Notes: generated from the sequence alone by a model not told the origin. A stretch of 64,000 nucleotides of DNA from Porphyrobacter sp. (GCA_016125555.1 WGLN01000003.1:45055-109054); one strand, 5' to 3'. Positions 10,048 to 20,188 are shown, counted from the stretch's first letter. Numbers and translations: made by a program.

Positions 10048-11841
10048 TTGGACAATCGCAATCTCCTCCTCGCCGTCGTGCTTTCGGGTCTGCTGATCCT
10101 CGGCTGGGACGTCGGCATGCGGTATTTCTACCCGCAGGCTTCGCTGAGTGCGCCGATGGCCGCCTCCGATCCCGCGGCCAAGGCGCCTTCGCAGGGCGCG
10201 CCCGGCACGGTCAAGCCGGCGGCCGATCTCGGCGGCGATCCCGCGCCCGCGCGCAAGGTCGATCTCACCGCCGCGCTCGCCAGTCCCGAGCGCGTGGCGA
10301 TCGACACTCCGCGCCTTGCCGGCTCGATCAACCTCGTCGGTGCGCGGATCGACGACATCGTGCTCAAGGACTACCGCCAGACGGTGAAGAAGGGTTCGGG
10401 CCCGGTGCGGCTGTTCGCCCCGGAATCGACGCCCGACCAGTATTTCGCCGAGTTCGGCTTCGTCACCAACGGGGTGCGCCAGCCTTCCGATGCGCGCTGG
10501 CAGGCGGACGGCGGCAAGCTCACCCCGACCAGCCCGGTCACCCTGACCCGCACCGATGCGGACGGCATCACCTACCGGATCCGCCTGACGGTGGACAAGG
10601 ACTACATGATCACGGCCGAGCAGACCGCGGTCAACGCAGGCACCACGGCGGCGACGGTCCAGCCTTTCGCGTTCATCAAGCGGACCAGCGCCAATGCCGG
10701 CCTGAGCACCTGGACCGCCCATACCGGCCCGATCTTCGCGGCCGATGACGTGGCGAGTTACGAGGTTTCCTACAAGTGCGGCTGGACGCTCCTGAGCACC
10801 TGCTACGGCCTCACCGAGGACAAGCTGCACAAGATCCCCGGCAAGGCCGACTGGCTCGGTTTCACCGACCAGTACTGGTTTGCCGCACTGGTGCCCGGCG
10901 CCGCCGCGGCGAGCGCGGATTTCCGCAAGGTCGGTGACGAGCTGTTCCGCGCCGACGTGCTCTACGCGCCGATCACGCTGCCGGCCGGCAAGGCGGTCAC
11001 CCGCGCGACGCGACTGTTCTCGGGCGCCAAGGAAAGCGCGCTGCTCGATCGCTACGAAGACAGCGGCATCGCCAAGTTCGGCCTCGCCATCACCTGGGGC
11101 TGGTTCTGGTTCTTCGAGAAGCCGTTCCTGTGGCTGCTGCGCACGCTCAACAGCGTGGTCGGCAATTTCGGCGTGGCGATCATCCTGCTCACGGTCATCA
11201 TCCGCGGGCTGATGTTCCCGGTCGCGCAGCGGCAGTTCGCCAGCATGGCGCAGATGAAGGCCGTGCAGCCCAAGATGAAAGCCATCCAGGAACGCTTCAA
11301 GGACGACAAGCAGCGCCAGCAGCAGGAGATCATGAAGCTCTACAAGGAGGAGAAGGTCAATCCGCTGGCCGGCTGCCTGCCGATGGTGATCCAGATCCCG
11401 GTCTTCTTCGCGCTCTACAAGGTGCTGGTGCTGGCGATCGAGATGCGGCACGAGCCCTTCGTGCTGTGGATCAAGGACCTCTCGGCTCCCGACCCCGCGC
11501 ATATCCTCAACCTGTTCGGGCTGCTGCCCTTCGTCGTGCCCGAACACAGCTTCCTTGCGATCGGGCCGCTGGCGGTGTTGCTGGGCATCACCATGTTCCT
11601 GACCTTCAAGCTCAACCCGTCCACCATGGACCCGGTGCAGCAGCAGATGTTCTCGTTCATGCCGTGGATTTTGATGTTCGTGATGGCGCCTTTCGCCGCG
11701 GGCTTGCTGATCTACTGGGTGACCTCGAACCTGCTCACCCTGGCGCAGCAGACCTACCTCTATTCGCGCCACCCGCAATTGAAGGCGGCGAACGTCAAGG
11801 CGAAGGAAGAGGAAGAACGCAAGAAGCCGGCGAAGGGCTGA
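10048..11841 (+). CDS. yidC: Membrane protein insertase YidC
   Basis: TTG start; MDNRNLLLAVVLSGLLILGWDVGMRYFYPQ, NPLAGCLPMVIQIPVFFALYKVL, FMPWILMFVMAPFAAGLLIYWVTSN. Confidence 0.97.
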   Translation: MDNRNLLLAVVLSGLLILGWDVGMRYFYPQASLSAPMAASDPAAKAPSQGAPGTVKPAADLGGDPAPARKVDLTAALASPERVAIDTPRLAGSINLVGARIDDIVLKDYRQTVKKGSGPVRLFAPESTPDQYFAEFGFVTNGVRQPSDARWQADGGKLTPTSPVTLTRTDADGITYRIRLTVDKDYMITAEQTAVNAGTTAATVQPFAFIKRTSANAGLSTWTAHTGPIFAADDVASYEVSYKCGWTLLSTCYGLTEDKLHKIPGKADWLGFTDQYWFAALVPGAAAASADFRKVGDELFRADVLYAPITLPAGKAVTRATRLFSGAKESALLDRYEDSGIAKFGLAITWGWFWFFEKPFLWLLRTLNSVVGNFGVAIILLTVIIRGLMFPVAQRQFASMAQMKAVQPKMKAIQERFKDDKQRQQQEIMKLYKEEKVNPLAGCLPMVIQIPVFFALYKVLVLAIEMRHEPFVLWIKDLSAPDPAHILNLFGLLPFVVPEHSFLAIGPLAVLLGITMFLTFKLNPSTMDPVQQQMFSFMPWILMFVMAPFAAGLLIYWVTSNLLTLAQQTYLYSRHPQLKAANVKAKEEEERKKPAKG

Positions 11842-11847
11842 AGGCGC

Positions 11848-12528
11848 GTGACCGAGCCCGACGAACAGACCGCGCGCGAGGAGGCGGCATCGCGGCTGTT
11901 TTCCGGGCCGGTCGATTTCCTCCTGTCCGCCCCGCAGCTGAAGTTCCTGCCCGATCCGATCGTGCCGGAACTGGCCTTCTGCGGGCGCTCCAACGTCGGC
12001 AAGTCCTCGCTGCTCAACGCGCTCACCGGGCGGAAGGCGATCGCCCGCGCCTCGGTGACGCCCGGCCGCACGCAGGAGCTCAATTTCTTCGACGTCGGGC
12101 GGGACGAGGAGGAGGGCGCCCTGCCGCTGTTCCGCCTCGTGGACATGCCCGGCTACGGCTTCGCCAAGGCGCCGGTGAAGGTGGTCGAGAAGTGGAAGGC
12201 GCTGGTCAATTCCTACCTGCGCGGCCGCGCGGTGCTGGCGCGCACGCTGGTGCTGGTCGACAGCCGCCACGGCCTCAAGGAGGTCGACCGGGCGATGATG
12301 AAGATGCTGGATGAAGCCGCGGTGGGCTATCGCATCGTGCTGACCAAGACCGACAAGATCAAGGCGAGCGAACTCGAAGCCGTCGCCGACAAGACCGCCG
12401 CCGAGGCGAGGAAGCACGTCGCGGCGCACCCCGAGATCCATCGCACCAGCGCCGAGAAGGGCATGGGCATCGCACGCCTGCGCGCCGCGGTGATTGCCGA
12501 TGCGCTCGGAGAGGATTGGGCGGGCTAG
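11848..12528 (+). CDS. engB: Ribosome biogenesis GTP-binding protein YihA/YsxC
   Basis: GTG start; FCGRSNVGKSSLLNALTGR, TPGRTQELNFF, LVDMPGYGFA, LTKTDK. Confidence 0.95.
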   Translation: MTEPDEQTAREEAASRLFSGPVDFLLSAPQLKFLPDPIVPELAFCGRSNVGKSSLLNALTGRKAIARASVTPGRTQELNFFDVGRDEEEGALPLFRLVDMPGYGFAKAPVKVVEKWKALVNSYLRGRAVLARTLVLVDSRHGLKEVDRAMMKMLDEAAVGYRIVLTKTDKIKASELEAVADKTAAEARKHVAAHPEIHRTSAEKGMGIARLRAAVIADALGEDWAG

Positions 12529-13952
12529 GCCAGCCGCCGCCCTATCCGCGCGCGCGCCAGATCCTCGCAGAAACGCCGCGTCCAAGCCTGCACGTTGTCG
12601 TCGCGGATCGTGCCGATCATCGCCTGGTAGCGCGCCTTGCGCTCGGCGAGCGGCATGTCGAGCGCGATGCGGATCGCGTGGGCGATGTCATCGGGGCTGT
12701 AGGGATTGACCAGCACCGCGCCCGCGCCCGCCGCCTCCAGCTGCTGCGCCGCGCCCGCGAAGCGCGAGAGGATCAGCACGCCCGGGTCCTCCGGGTCCTG
12801 CGCAGCGACATATTCCTTGGCGACGAGGTTCATCCCATCGCGCAGGGGCGTGACCAGCCCGATCTTGGCGGCGCGGAAGAAGCCGTAGAGCTCGGCATGC
12901 GAATAGCCGCGGTTGACGTAGCGGATCGGCACGAGATCGACCTCGCTCCTCGCCCCGTTGATCTGTCCAGTCTTCTGTTCGAGCAGCATCCGGATCTGCT
13001 GGTAGCTTTCCACGTCCTCGCGGCTCGGCGGGGCGATCTGGATGAACACGAGATCGCGGACCCGTTCGGGATGCTGGTCGAAAAAGCGGCCGATGCCGTC
13101 GATCCGTTCGGGCAGGCCCTTGGAATAGTCGAGCCGGTCGACCCCGATCATCGCGGTGCGGTGGCGGGTGGATTCGATCAGCCGCTGCTGCGCCACCTGC
13201 GCGGCCTCGGCGGCGCCCTCGGTCTGGAAGTGCTCCCAGTCGATGCCGATCGGATAGGCGCGCGCGACGGTGGTGCGCCCCTCGTAGCGGATCGTGCCGG
13301 TGTCCTCCTCGACCTCGGCGCCCAGTTCCTTGCGGCAATAGTGCAGGAAGCTCTCGCGCCATTCGCCGTTCTGGAAGCCGATCAGGTCGTATTCGAGCAT
13401 GGTCTTTACCAGCCGCTCGTGGAACGGCAGCGAAACGAACAGGCGGGTCGGCGGCCAGGGAATGTGGAGGAAGAAGCCGATGCGGTTCTTCACGCCGCGC
13501 GCACGCAGCCGCTCGCCCAGCGGCATGAGGTGGTAATCGTGCACCCAGACGAGGTCGTCCTCCTCGATCAGCGGGGTCACGCGTTCGGCGAAAAGCTCGT
13601 TGACCCGCTCGTAGCCCCTGCCCGTTTCGCGTTCGTAGCGGGTCAGGTCGAGCCGGTAGTGGAACAGCGGCCAAAGCGTGGCGTTGGCATAGCCGTTGTA
13701 GTATTCGTCGATGTCGCGGTGCGAGAGGTCCATCGTGGCGGTGGTCACACCGCCGGTGCGCTGCAGGTTGATGTTGCCGTCGGCGTCTTCGCTTTCCTGT
13801 CCGGACCAGCCGAACCAGATCCCGCCATGTTCGCGCAGCGCGGCGTTGAGCGCGCCCGCAAGGCCACCCTGCGCGCCCGCGACCCCGCGCGCCTTGGGAA
13901 CCGCGACGCGGTTCGAGATGACGACCAGCCGTTCTATCGCACGCTGCTCCAC
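12525..13952 (-). CDS. otsA: Alpha,alpha-trehalose-phosphate synthase (GT20)
   Basis: LVVISNRVAVP, GGLAGAL, WVHDYHLMPLGERLR, GVDRLDYSKGLPERI. Confidence 0.95.
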   Translation of the reverse strand: MEQRAIERLVVISNRVAVPKARGVAGAQGGLAGALNAALREHGGIWFGWSGQESEDADGNINLQRTGGVTTATMDLSHRDIDEYYNGYANATLWPLFHYRLDLTRYERETGRGYERVNELFAERVTPLIEEDDLVWVHDYHLMPLGERLRARGVKNRIGFFLHIPWPPTRLFVSLPFHERLVKTMLEYDLIGFQNGEWRESFLHYCRKELGAEVEEDTGTIRYEGRTTVARAYPIGIDWEHFQTEGAAEAAQVAQQRLIESTRHRTAMIGVDRLDYSKGLPERIDGIGRFFDQHPERVRDLVFIQIAPPSREDVESYQQIRMLLEQKTGQINGARSEVDLVPIRYVNRGYSHAELYGFFRAAKIGLVTPLRDGMNLVAKEYVAAQDPEDPGVLILSRFAGAAQQLEAAGAGAVLVNPYSPDDIAHAIRIALDMPLAERKARYQAMIGTIRDDNVQAWTRRFCEDLARARIGRRLA

Positions 13953-15736
13953 GGTTTGGACAACAGGCCCGCGCAGTTGATGACGCCGACCAGCGAATAG
14001 GTCTGGGGGAAGTTACCCCAAAGCTCCCCTGTGTTGTAGTCGAGATCCTCGCTGAGCAAGCCGGATGCGGTGGTGTGAGAGAGCATGGTGGTGAACAGCC
14101 GCCGCGCCTCCTCGATGCGCCCGGCGAGGTGGAGCGCCTCGATCAGCCAGAAGGTGCAGACGTTGAAGGCGGTCTCGGGCGCGCCGAAATCGTCCTCGGC
14201 GGCATAGCGCAGCATGAAGTCGCCGCGCCGCAGGTGTTTCTCGACCGCGGCGAAGGTCGAAAGGAAGCGCGGATTGTCGGGCGAGAGGAACCGCAGTTCG
14301 ACCATCTGCAGCAGGCTTGCGTCGAGATAGTCGCTCTCGAAACTGGCACCGTAATGCCCGCCCTCGCCGTTCTCGACCCAGGCCTCTTCCTCGATCTTCG
14401 CGCGGATCGCGTCGGCACGCGTCCGCCACAGCGCCGCGCGGTCCGCCTTGCCGAGCCATTCGGCGGTCATCGCCAGGCGGTCGCAGGCGGCCCAGCTCAT
14501 CACCGCCGAGTAGGTGTGCACCTCCTGCCGGGTGCGGAACTCCCAGAGCCCGGCGTCGGGCTGGTCGTGCATCGCCCAGGCCATCTCGCCGACCTCTTCG
14601 AGGCTGGCGAAGTCCTGATCGTCGGCCATCCGCAGCAGGCGGCGGTCGAGGAAGCCCTGCACTGTCGGCAGCACGATCTGGCCGTAGCAGTCGTGCTGGA
14701 TCTGCTGGTAGGCCGCATTGCCGCGCCGCACCGGCCCCATGCCGCGATAGCCGGCGAGCCAGCCGGCGGTGGTTTCGGACAGCTCGGCGACCCCCATCAC
14801 CGAATAGAGCGGCTGGATCTGGCCGCCTTGGGCATTGTCGACGATGTTGCGCAGATAGGCGAGGTACTTCTCCAGCACGTCGAGCGCGCCGAGGCGGTTC
14901 AGCGCCTGCACGGTGTAGTAGGAATCGCGGATCCAGCAGTAGCGGTAGTCCCAGTTGCGCTCAGAATTGGGCGCCTCGGGGATCGAGGTGGTGAGCGCGG
15001 CGACGATCGCGCCGGTCTCCTCGTGCTGGCACAGCTTGAGGGTGATGGCGCAGCGGATCACCTCCTCCTGCCATTCGAAGGGCGTGGCAAGGCCGCGCAC
15101 CCAGCGCTGCCAGTAGCTGCGCGTCGCCTGCTCCATGCGGCGCACTTCCTCGCGCAGATTGCCGGCGAAGGGCTCGTCGGGGCCGAGGAAGAAGTGCAGG
15201 TCCTCCTCGACGCGAAAGACCCGTTGTTCGAGGATGAAGCCGACCGGCGCATCGGTGCTCAGCCGCAAGGCCTGTGGGCCGACGAGATAGCGGATGTGGT
15301 TTGTGCCGTGGGTCGTCTCGGCGAGCGCCGCGCCGTAATCGCGCAAGGGACGCAGCACCACCTTGATGCGCGGGTGCCCGGCGACCGGGCGCACGATCCG
15401 CGCGATCGCGACGGGCCGATACATCCGCCCCTTGCCCTCGTGGCGCGGGCAGAAGTCGAGCACCTCGACCGCGCTGCCGTCCTCGGCCTCGAGCCGGGTG
15501 ACGAGGATCGGGGTGTTGCGGATATATTCCTGCGTCGCGCGCACCTGCCCGACCAGCTCGAAGCGCCAGGTCCCCGCATCGCGCTGCGCGCCGTTGAGCA
15601 GCGTGCAGAACACCGGGTCGCCGTCGACCCGCGGCACGCAGGACCACGCCACCGCGCCCTCGCGGTCGATCAGCGCGCTGACCTGGCAATTGCCGATCGG
15701 CCAGAGTTCGAGGTCCGGGGTCACAGTTCCAGCCAC
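13934..15736 (-). CDS. Glycoside hydrolase family 15 protein (glucoamylase/trehalase-like)
   Basis: WPIGNCQVSALIDREGAVAWSCVPRVDGDPVF, NWDYRYCWIRDSYYTVQALNRLG, LLSEDLDYNTGELWGNFPQTYSLVGVIN. Confidence 0.93.
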   Translation of the reverse strand: MAGTVTPDLELWPIGNCQVSALIDREGAVAWSCVPRVDGDPVFCTLLNGAQRDAGTWRFELVGQVRATQEYIRNTPILVTRLEAEDGSAVEVLDFCPRHEGKGRMYRPVAIARIVRPVAGHPRIKVVLRPLRDYGAALAETTHGTNHIRYLVGPQALRLSTDAPVGFILEQRVFRVEEDLHFFLGPDEPFAGNLREEVRRMEQATRSYWQRWVRGLATPFEWQEEVIRCAITLKLCQHEETGAIVAALTTSIPEAPNSERNWDYRYCWIRDSYYTVQALNRLGALDVLEKYLAYLRNIVDNAQGGQIQPLYSVMGVAELSETTAGWLAGYRGMGPVRRGNAAYQQIQHDCYGQIVLPTVQGFLDRRLLRMADDQDFASLEEVGEMAWAMHDQPDAGLWEFRTRQEVHTYSAVMSWAACDRLAMTAEWLGKADRAALWRTRADAIRAKIEEEAWVENGEGGHYGASFESDYLDASLLQMVELRFLSPDNPRFLSTFAAVEKHLRRGDFMLRYAAEDDFGAPETAFNVCTFWLIEALHLAGRIEEARRLFTTMLSHTTASGLLSEDLDYNTGELWGNFPQTYSLVGVINCAGLLSKPWSSVR

Positions 15737-16461
15737 GCGTGGACATCCTTTACGCTGTCGAGGGAGAAGCGGGCGGCGGCGGATGGCCGCTCGCCGACCG
15801 CAATGCCGAAGCCGCCACGCCGGGCGCAGGCGGCGAAGCCGTCCTCGTCGGTGACATCGTCGCCGAGGAACACCGGCCGCGCGCCGGCGAAGGGCGCATG
15901 GCCGAGCAGCAGCTCGACCGCGCCGCCCTTGTCCGCGCCGGGCCAGACCAGCTCGATTACCGCCTTGCCGCGCTTGGTGGCGAGGCCATGCTCGGTGGCG
16001 AGACCGTCGGCGAAGCGGTGGGCCTCGCCTTCGAGATCGGGCCGGGCGCGGAAATGCAGCGCCCCGCCATGCGCCTTGCGCTCGTAGAGCAGGCCGTTGT
16101 CGCGGGCATAATCATCGAGCGCCGCGGCGGCAGCCGCAGGAAGCGGCTCCGCCTCGCGCAAGGGCACGCCGTCCGGGGCGAGCACGTGGCCGCCATGCGA
16201 TCCGGCAAGGTGCAGCGGCACCGCCCCGAGATGCGCGGTGAGGTTGTCGATCCCGCGCCCGCTGACCAGCGCCAGCGCCCCGCCGAGCCGTTCGGCGAGC
16301 GTCTCCAGCCCCGCGCCGAGCCGCTCCGGCACGCGGATCGCGTCCGGCCCCTCGGCGATCTCCACCAGCGTCCCGTCGAAATCGAGAAACAGCGCGAGCG
16401 GGCCCTCCGCCAGCAGGCTCGCGAGGCTGGGCGGGGCGGGAAGGCGGGGACGCGTCTTCAT
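15721..16461 (-). CDS. otsB: Trehalose-phosphatase
   Basis: LALFLDFDGTLVEIAEGPDAI, ALVSGRGI, FLGDDVTDEDGF. Confidence 0.94.
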   Translation of the reverse strand: MKTRPRLPAPPSLASLLAEGPLALFLDFDGTLVEIAEGPDAIRVPERLGAGLETLAERLGGALALVSGRGIDNLTAHLGAVPLHLAGSHGGHVLAPDGVPLREAEPLPAAAAAALDDYARDNGLLYERKAHGGALHFRARPDLEGEAHRFADGLATEHGLATKRGKAVIELVWPGADKGGAVELLLGHAPFAGARPVFLGDDVTDEDGFAACARRGGFGIAVGERPSAAARFSLDSVKDVHAWLEL

Positions 16462-16594
16462 CGCTGCGAGACATAGAGCCTGAAGCGCGCGCGTCAAACC
16501 GCCTCTTCGCAGATGCAGCACATCACCGGCTGCGCCATTTCAACCGCAGCGGGCGCGCGCGAAGGAGAGGCCCGGCATGACCGCGCGGCCTGAA

Positions 16595-17302
16595 TCAGGC
16601 GCCTTCGATCTCCCCGCGCCGCTCGAGCCAGCGGGCAATCAGCCAGAACAAGAGCGCCCAGGACGCCCCGACCGTCCATCCCGCGAGCACGTCGGAGGGC
16701 CAGTGCACCCCGAGATAGACCCGGCTGATCCCGATCGCGAGCGTCAGCAGGACGGCGAGCACGAGGTAATAGGCCTTGAGCGCGCGATTGGGCTCGACCC
16801 GCACCAGCAACGCGGCCAGCGTCAGGTAGGTCACCGCCGACAGCATCGAATGGCCGCTCGGAAAGCTGGCAGTGTAGACCATCGCGCCGTGCGGCACCAG
16901 TTCGGGCCGCGGGCGGTCGAATCCCTGCTTGAGGAGCGTGCTGACGACGAAGCCGCTGATCACCGCGCCCAGCATCAGCCACATCGCCCGGCGCTTTCCG
17001 CTGAGCAGCAGATACCCCGCCACCGACAGCGTCAGCAGCGCCAGGATGCCCATGCCGCCCAGCGCGGTTATGTCGCGGAAGAACTCCTCCAGCCAGCCGG
17101 GGCCGATCGGATCGGAGAGGTCCGCGGGGTTCCTGAGCGCGAGCAGCAGGCGGGTGTCGAGTGCGTGGCTCGCGCCGTCCTGCACCGCCTCGGCGATCTC
17201 GAGGAAACCCCACACCGCGGCGGCGATCGCGGCAAGCGACGCGAGGGTCCAGAACTGGAAGCGCTCGCGCAGGTGGAAGATATCGTCTCGGCCAAGCTTC
17301 AC
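16595..17302 (-). CDS. PAP2-family phosphatase
   Basis: KQGFDRPRPELVPHG, SFPSGHSMLSAVTYLTLA, SRVYLGVHWPSDVLAGWTVGA. Confidence 0.94.
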   Translation of the reverse strand: MKLGRDDIFHLRERFQFWTLASLAAIAAAVWGFLEIAEAVQDGASHALDTRLLLALRNPADLSDPIGPGWLEEFFRDITALGGMGILALLTLSVAGYLLLSGKRRAMWLMLGAVISGFVVSTLLKQGFDRPRPELVPHGAMVYTASFPSGHSMLSAVTYLTLAALLVRVEPNRALKAYYLVLAVLLTLAIGISRVYLGVHWPSDVLAGWTVGASWALLFWLIARWLERRGEIEGA

Positions 17303-17344
17303 GTGCAGTGCAACGCGCCCGGCGAGGGACTTGTTCCGGCCCGC

Positions 17345-17764
17345 TCAGGTCTCGAACAATTGCCCCATGTCCGCAAACGCCTTGAACTCGAGCGCGTTTC
17401 CCGAGGGATCGCGCAGGAACATCGTCGCCTGTTCGCCCGGCTGGCCTTTGAAGCGGATGGTCGGCGCGATCACGAAGGCGGTGCCCGCCGCGCGCAGCCG
17501 TACGGCCAGCGCCTCCCATTCGTCCATCGACAGCACCAGGCCGAAATGCGGCACCGGCACGCCGTGGCCATCGACATGGGTGTTCGCCCGGTCCCCCGCC
17601 TGTCCGGGCGCGAGGTGGGCGACGATCTGGTGGCCGTGGAAATCGAAATCGATCCACTCGTCCGAAGAACGCCCCTCGGCGCAGCCCATCGCCTCGCCGT
17701 AGAAGGCCCGCGCGGCGGCAAGGTCGTGAACCGGGAAGGCGAGGTGGAACGGGGGCAGGCTCAT
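17345..17764 (-). CDS. VOC (glyoxalase/bleomycin-resistance) family protein
   Basis: [23 protein letters not shown]...HFGLVLS...[15 protein letters not shown]. Confidence 0.92.
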   Translation of the reverse strand: MSLPPFHLAFPVHDLAAARAFYGEAMGCAEGRSSDEWIDFDFHGHQIVAHLAPGQAGDRANTHVDGHGVPVPHFGLVLSMDEWEALAVRLRAAGTAFVIAPTIRFKGQPGEQATMFLRDPSGNALEFKAFADMGQLFET

Positions 17765-18042
17765 GCCGCGCGGCATAGCGCAGGGCGGGGCGGCGTGGAA
17801 CGATTTTCCTACCGGCTGCCGATCTGCCAGCCTCGATCCTGCCATGCGACGCCCCCCGATCCGCAGCCATGCCCCCGCCATCACGCGCGAAGAGTTCGAC
17901 GCGATGCTCGCCCGTTTCATCGCCCGCAGCAATTCCGCTTCTGGAGTGTCTCAAGTGTCTCCCCGTTCAGCGTCGACACCGCCGGGATGAACGCCTAGGG
18001 GAGGGCTCCAGGACAGCCCGGCAAGGTGGAGCAGGCGCCCCC

Positions 18043-18705
18043 ATGAAACTGATCATCGGCAACAAGAACTATTCGAGCTGGTCGCTGCGCGGCTGGCTCG
18101 CGGCCAAGCAATCGGGCCTCCATTTCGACGAGCTCACCGTGCCGATCATGGGCGAGGAGTGGGACCGGCTGAAGCAGGACATGGGCGAGGTCCAGCCCTC
18201 CAGCGGCAAGGTGCCGGTGCTGTGGGACGGTGAGGCGGTGGTCTGGGACAGCCTCGCGATCCTCGAATATCTCGCCGACAAGGTCGGGCGCGAGCGGTTC
18301 TGGCCCAAGGACGAGGTGGCCCGCGCCATGGCCCGCGCGATGGTCGCGGAAATGCATTCGGGCTACCAGAGCCTGCGCAAGGAAATGCCGATGAACATCC
18401 GCCGGCAGGTGCAGCTTGCCGACGTGTCCGAGCAGACGAAGCACGACATCGTGCGCATTCTCACCCTGTGGGCCGAGGCGCGCGCGCGGCACGGATCGCG
18501 CGGGCCCTATCTGTTCGGAACCTTCGGCGCGGCCGACATCTTTTACGCTCCGGTGGTGACGCGCTTCGTCACCTATGGCATCGGCGTCCCGGGATTCGCC
18601 CAGGCGTACATGCAGGCGATCACCGAGCACGAGTGGATGCGCGAATGGGCCGGAGCGGCCGAGGAAGAACAATGGGTCATCGAACAATTCGAAGTGGTGC
18701 GCTGA
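18043..18705 (+). CDS. Glutathione S-transferase family protein
   Basis: MKLIIGNKNYSSWSLRGWLAAKQSG, SGKVPVLWDGEAVVWDSLAILEYLADK. Confidence 0.93.
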   Translation: MKLIIGNKNYSSWSLRGWLAAKQSGLHFDELTVPIMGEEWDRLKQDMGEVQPSSGKVPVLWDGEAVVWDSLAILEYLADKVGRERFWPKDEVARAMARAMVAEMHSGYQSLRKEMPMNIRRQVQLADVSEQTKHDIVRILTLWAEARARHGSRGPYLFGTFGAADIFYAPVVTRFVTYGIGVPGFAQAYMQAITEHEWMREWAGAAEEEQWVIEQFEVVR

Positions 18706-19580
18706 GGTTTTCGCTGGCGGCGGCGCTGTTGGCGCTGCTGCTCGCCCCGGTGCAGGCGAACGCATGGGGCGCCTACGCCCACCGCAAGACCGCCGAGATC
18801 GCCGAGGCCAATGTCTCGCCCGAGGTGCGCGCGAAGATCGCGCGGCTGCTGCGTTCGGAGAAGGCGCTCGGCACCCCGCAATGCCCGCTCAGGACGCTCG
18901 AAGACGCCGCCGTGTGGCCCGACTGCATCCGCCGCGAGGGCTGGCGCTGGGGCTATACCGCCGCCTGGCATTACCGCACCGCGCCGATCTGCGAGAGTTT
19001 CGATGCGCGCGCCAACTGCCCGGGCGGCAATTGCGTGACCGCGCAGATCACCCGCGCGCACCGCATCCTCGCCGACGAGAGCCTGCCCGCGCCCGTGCGG
19101 CTCGAGGCGCTCGCCTTCATGGTCCACTTCGCGGGCGACGTGCACATGCCGCTGCACTCGGGCGACGACGAGGACCGCGGCGGCAATGATCGCGAGGCCG
19201 ATTACGGGATCATTCCGGGGCTCAACCTGCACTGGATCTGGGACGGCCCGCTCGCCGAGCGGGCGATCAGCGACCCGGCCGATCCCGTGGTGCGGCGCTA
19301 TTCGCCCGCCGAGCGCGCCGAGCTTGCCGGGGGAACGCCCGACGACTGGGGCCGCGAGAGCTGGGAGATCAGCCGCAGCTTCGTCTATCCCACGGCGTTC
19401 CACACGGATGCGCCCTGCGACCGCGACCTCCCGAAAAAGACCGCGCTGACCCAGGAGGACATCGTGCGCGGCGTGCCGATCGCCAGGCGGCGGGTGCAGC
19501 AGGCGGGCCTCAGGATCGCCGACCTGCTGACCAGCGCCTTTGCGCCGGGACCGCTCAAGGTCGGGCAGGGTGGTCGCTAG
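18672..19580 (+). CDS. S1/P1 nuclease family secreted protein
   Basis: Signal peptide ending ANA-WGAYAHRKTAEIAEANV; HFAGDVHMPLHSGDDEDRGGND, NLHWIWDG zinc-binding motifs. Confidence 0.9.
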   Translation: MGHRTIRSGALRFSLAAALLALLLAPVQANAWGAYAHRKTAEIAEANVSPEVRAKIARLLRSEKALGTPQCPLRTLEDAAVWPDCIRREGWRWGYTAAWHYRTAPICESFDARANCPGGNCVTAQITRAHRILADESLPAPVRLEALAFMVHFAGDVHMPLHSGDDEDRGGNDREADYGIIPGLNLHWIWDGPLAERAISDPADPVVRRYSPAERAELAGGTPDDWGRESWEISRSFVYPTAFHTDAPCDRDLPKKTALTQEDIVRGVPIARRRVQQAGLRIADLLTSAFAPGPLKVGQGGR

Positions 19581-20188
19581 GCGAAGGCCTTGAGGAGAAA
19601 CCACGCGGCGACGCCGAGCATTGCGAGCGCCAGCACCCGCCGCACCGCCCTTGCGCGGGCCTCGGCAAGCAGCAGCGCCCGCACGTGGTCGGAGCCGAGC
19701 ACCAGCACGAGGTGGATCGCGGTGGCGATCGCGACGCTGGTCGCCGCCATCGCCAGACCCTGCCAGAACCCCGGCTGCCCGCCGGGGACGAATTGCGGCA
19801 TCACGGTGAGGAAGAACAGCGCCGCCTTGGGGTTGAGCAGGTTGATGACGAAGCCCGCAAGCGCGTGGCGCTGGCCGCCCGTGCGCGGGATCGCGGCGGG
19901 CGAGCTTTCGCCCGAGCCGCGCCACGCCTCCCACGCGAGCCACGCCATCATCGCCGCCGCCAGAACCGAGACGCCCTGCGTCAGACCGGCTCCTTGGACA
20001 AGGATCAGGCTTGCGGCGAGCACGCTCAGCGCGGCATTGGCAGCGAGGCCCAGCGCGATGCCCGTGATCGCCCCGAGGCCCGCACGCCGTCCCTCGGACA
20101 GGGTCAGCGCCACCAGCCAGCCCATGTTGGGGCCGGGGGTCAGCTCGACCAGCAGCACCGCGAGGGCGAAACCGGCAATGTCGATCAC
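19577..20188 (-). CDS. LysE family translocator
   Basis: VLLVELTPGPNMGWLVALTLSEGRRAGLGAITGIALG, NLLNPKAALFFL. Confidence 0.93.
   Translation of the reverse strand: MIDIAGFALAVLLVELTPGPNMGWLVALTLSEGRRAGLGAITGIALGLAANAALSVLAASLILVQGAGLTQGVSVLAAAMMAWLAWEAWRGSGESSPAAIPRTGGQRHALAGFVINLLNPKAALFFLTVMPQFVPGGQPGFWQGLAMAATSVAIATAIHLVLVLGSDHVRALLLAEARARAVRRVLALAMLGVAAWFLLKAFA

Noticed and set aside
10033-12585. 850-aa minus-strand ORF opposite yidC/engB
   Set aside because: Shadow frame of two well-supported genes; no recognisable domain
14075-16087. 670-aa plus-strand ORF opposite GH15/otsB
   Set aside because: Shadow frame; composition artefact
17844-17990. Possible 48-aa [33 protein letters not shown]...
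   Set aside because: No homology recognised and it runs through the GTGTCTC repeat; not enough support to call a gene
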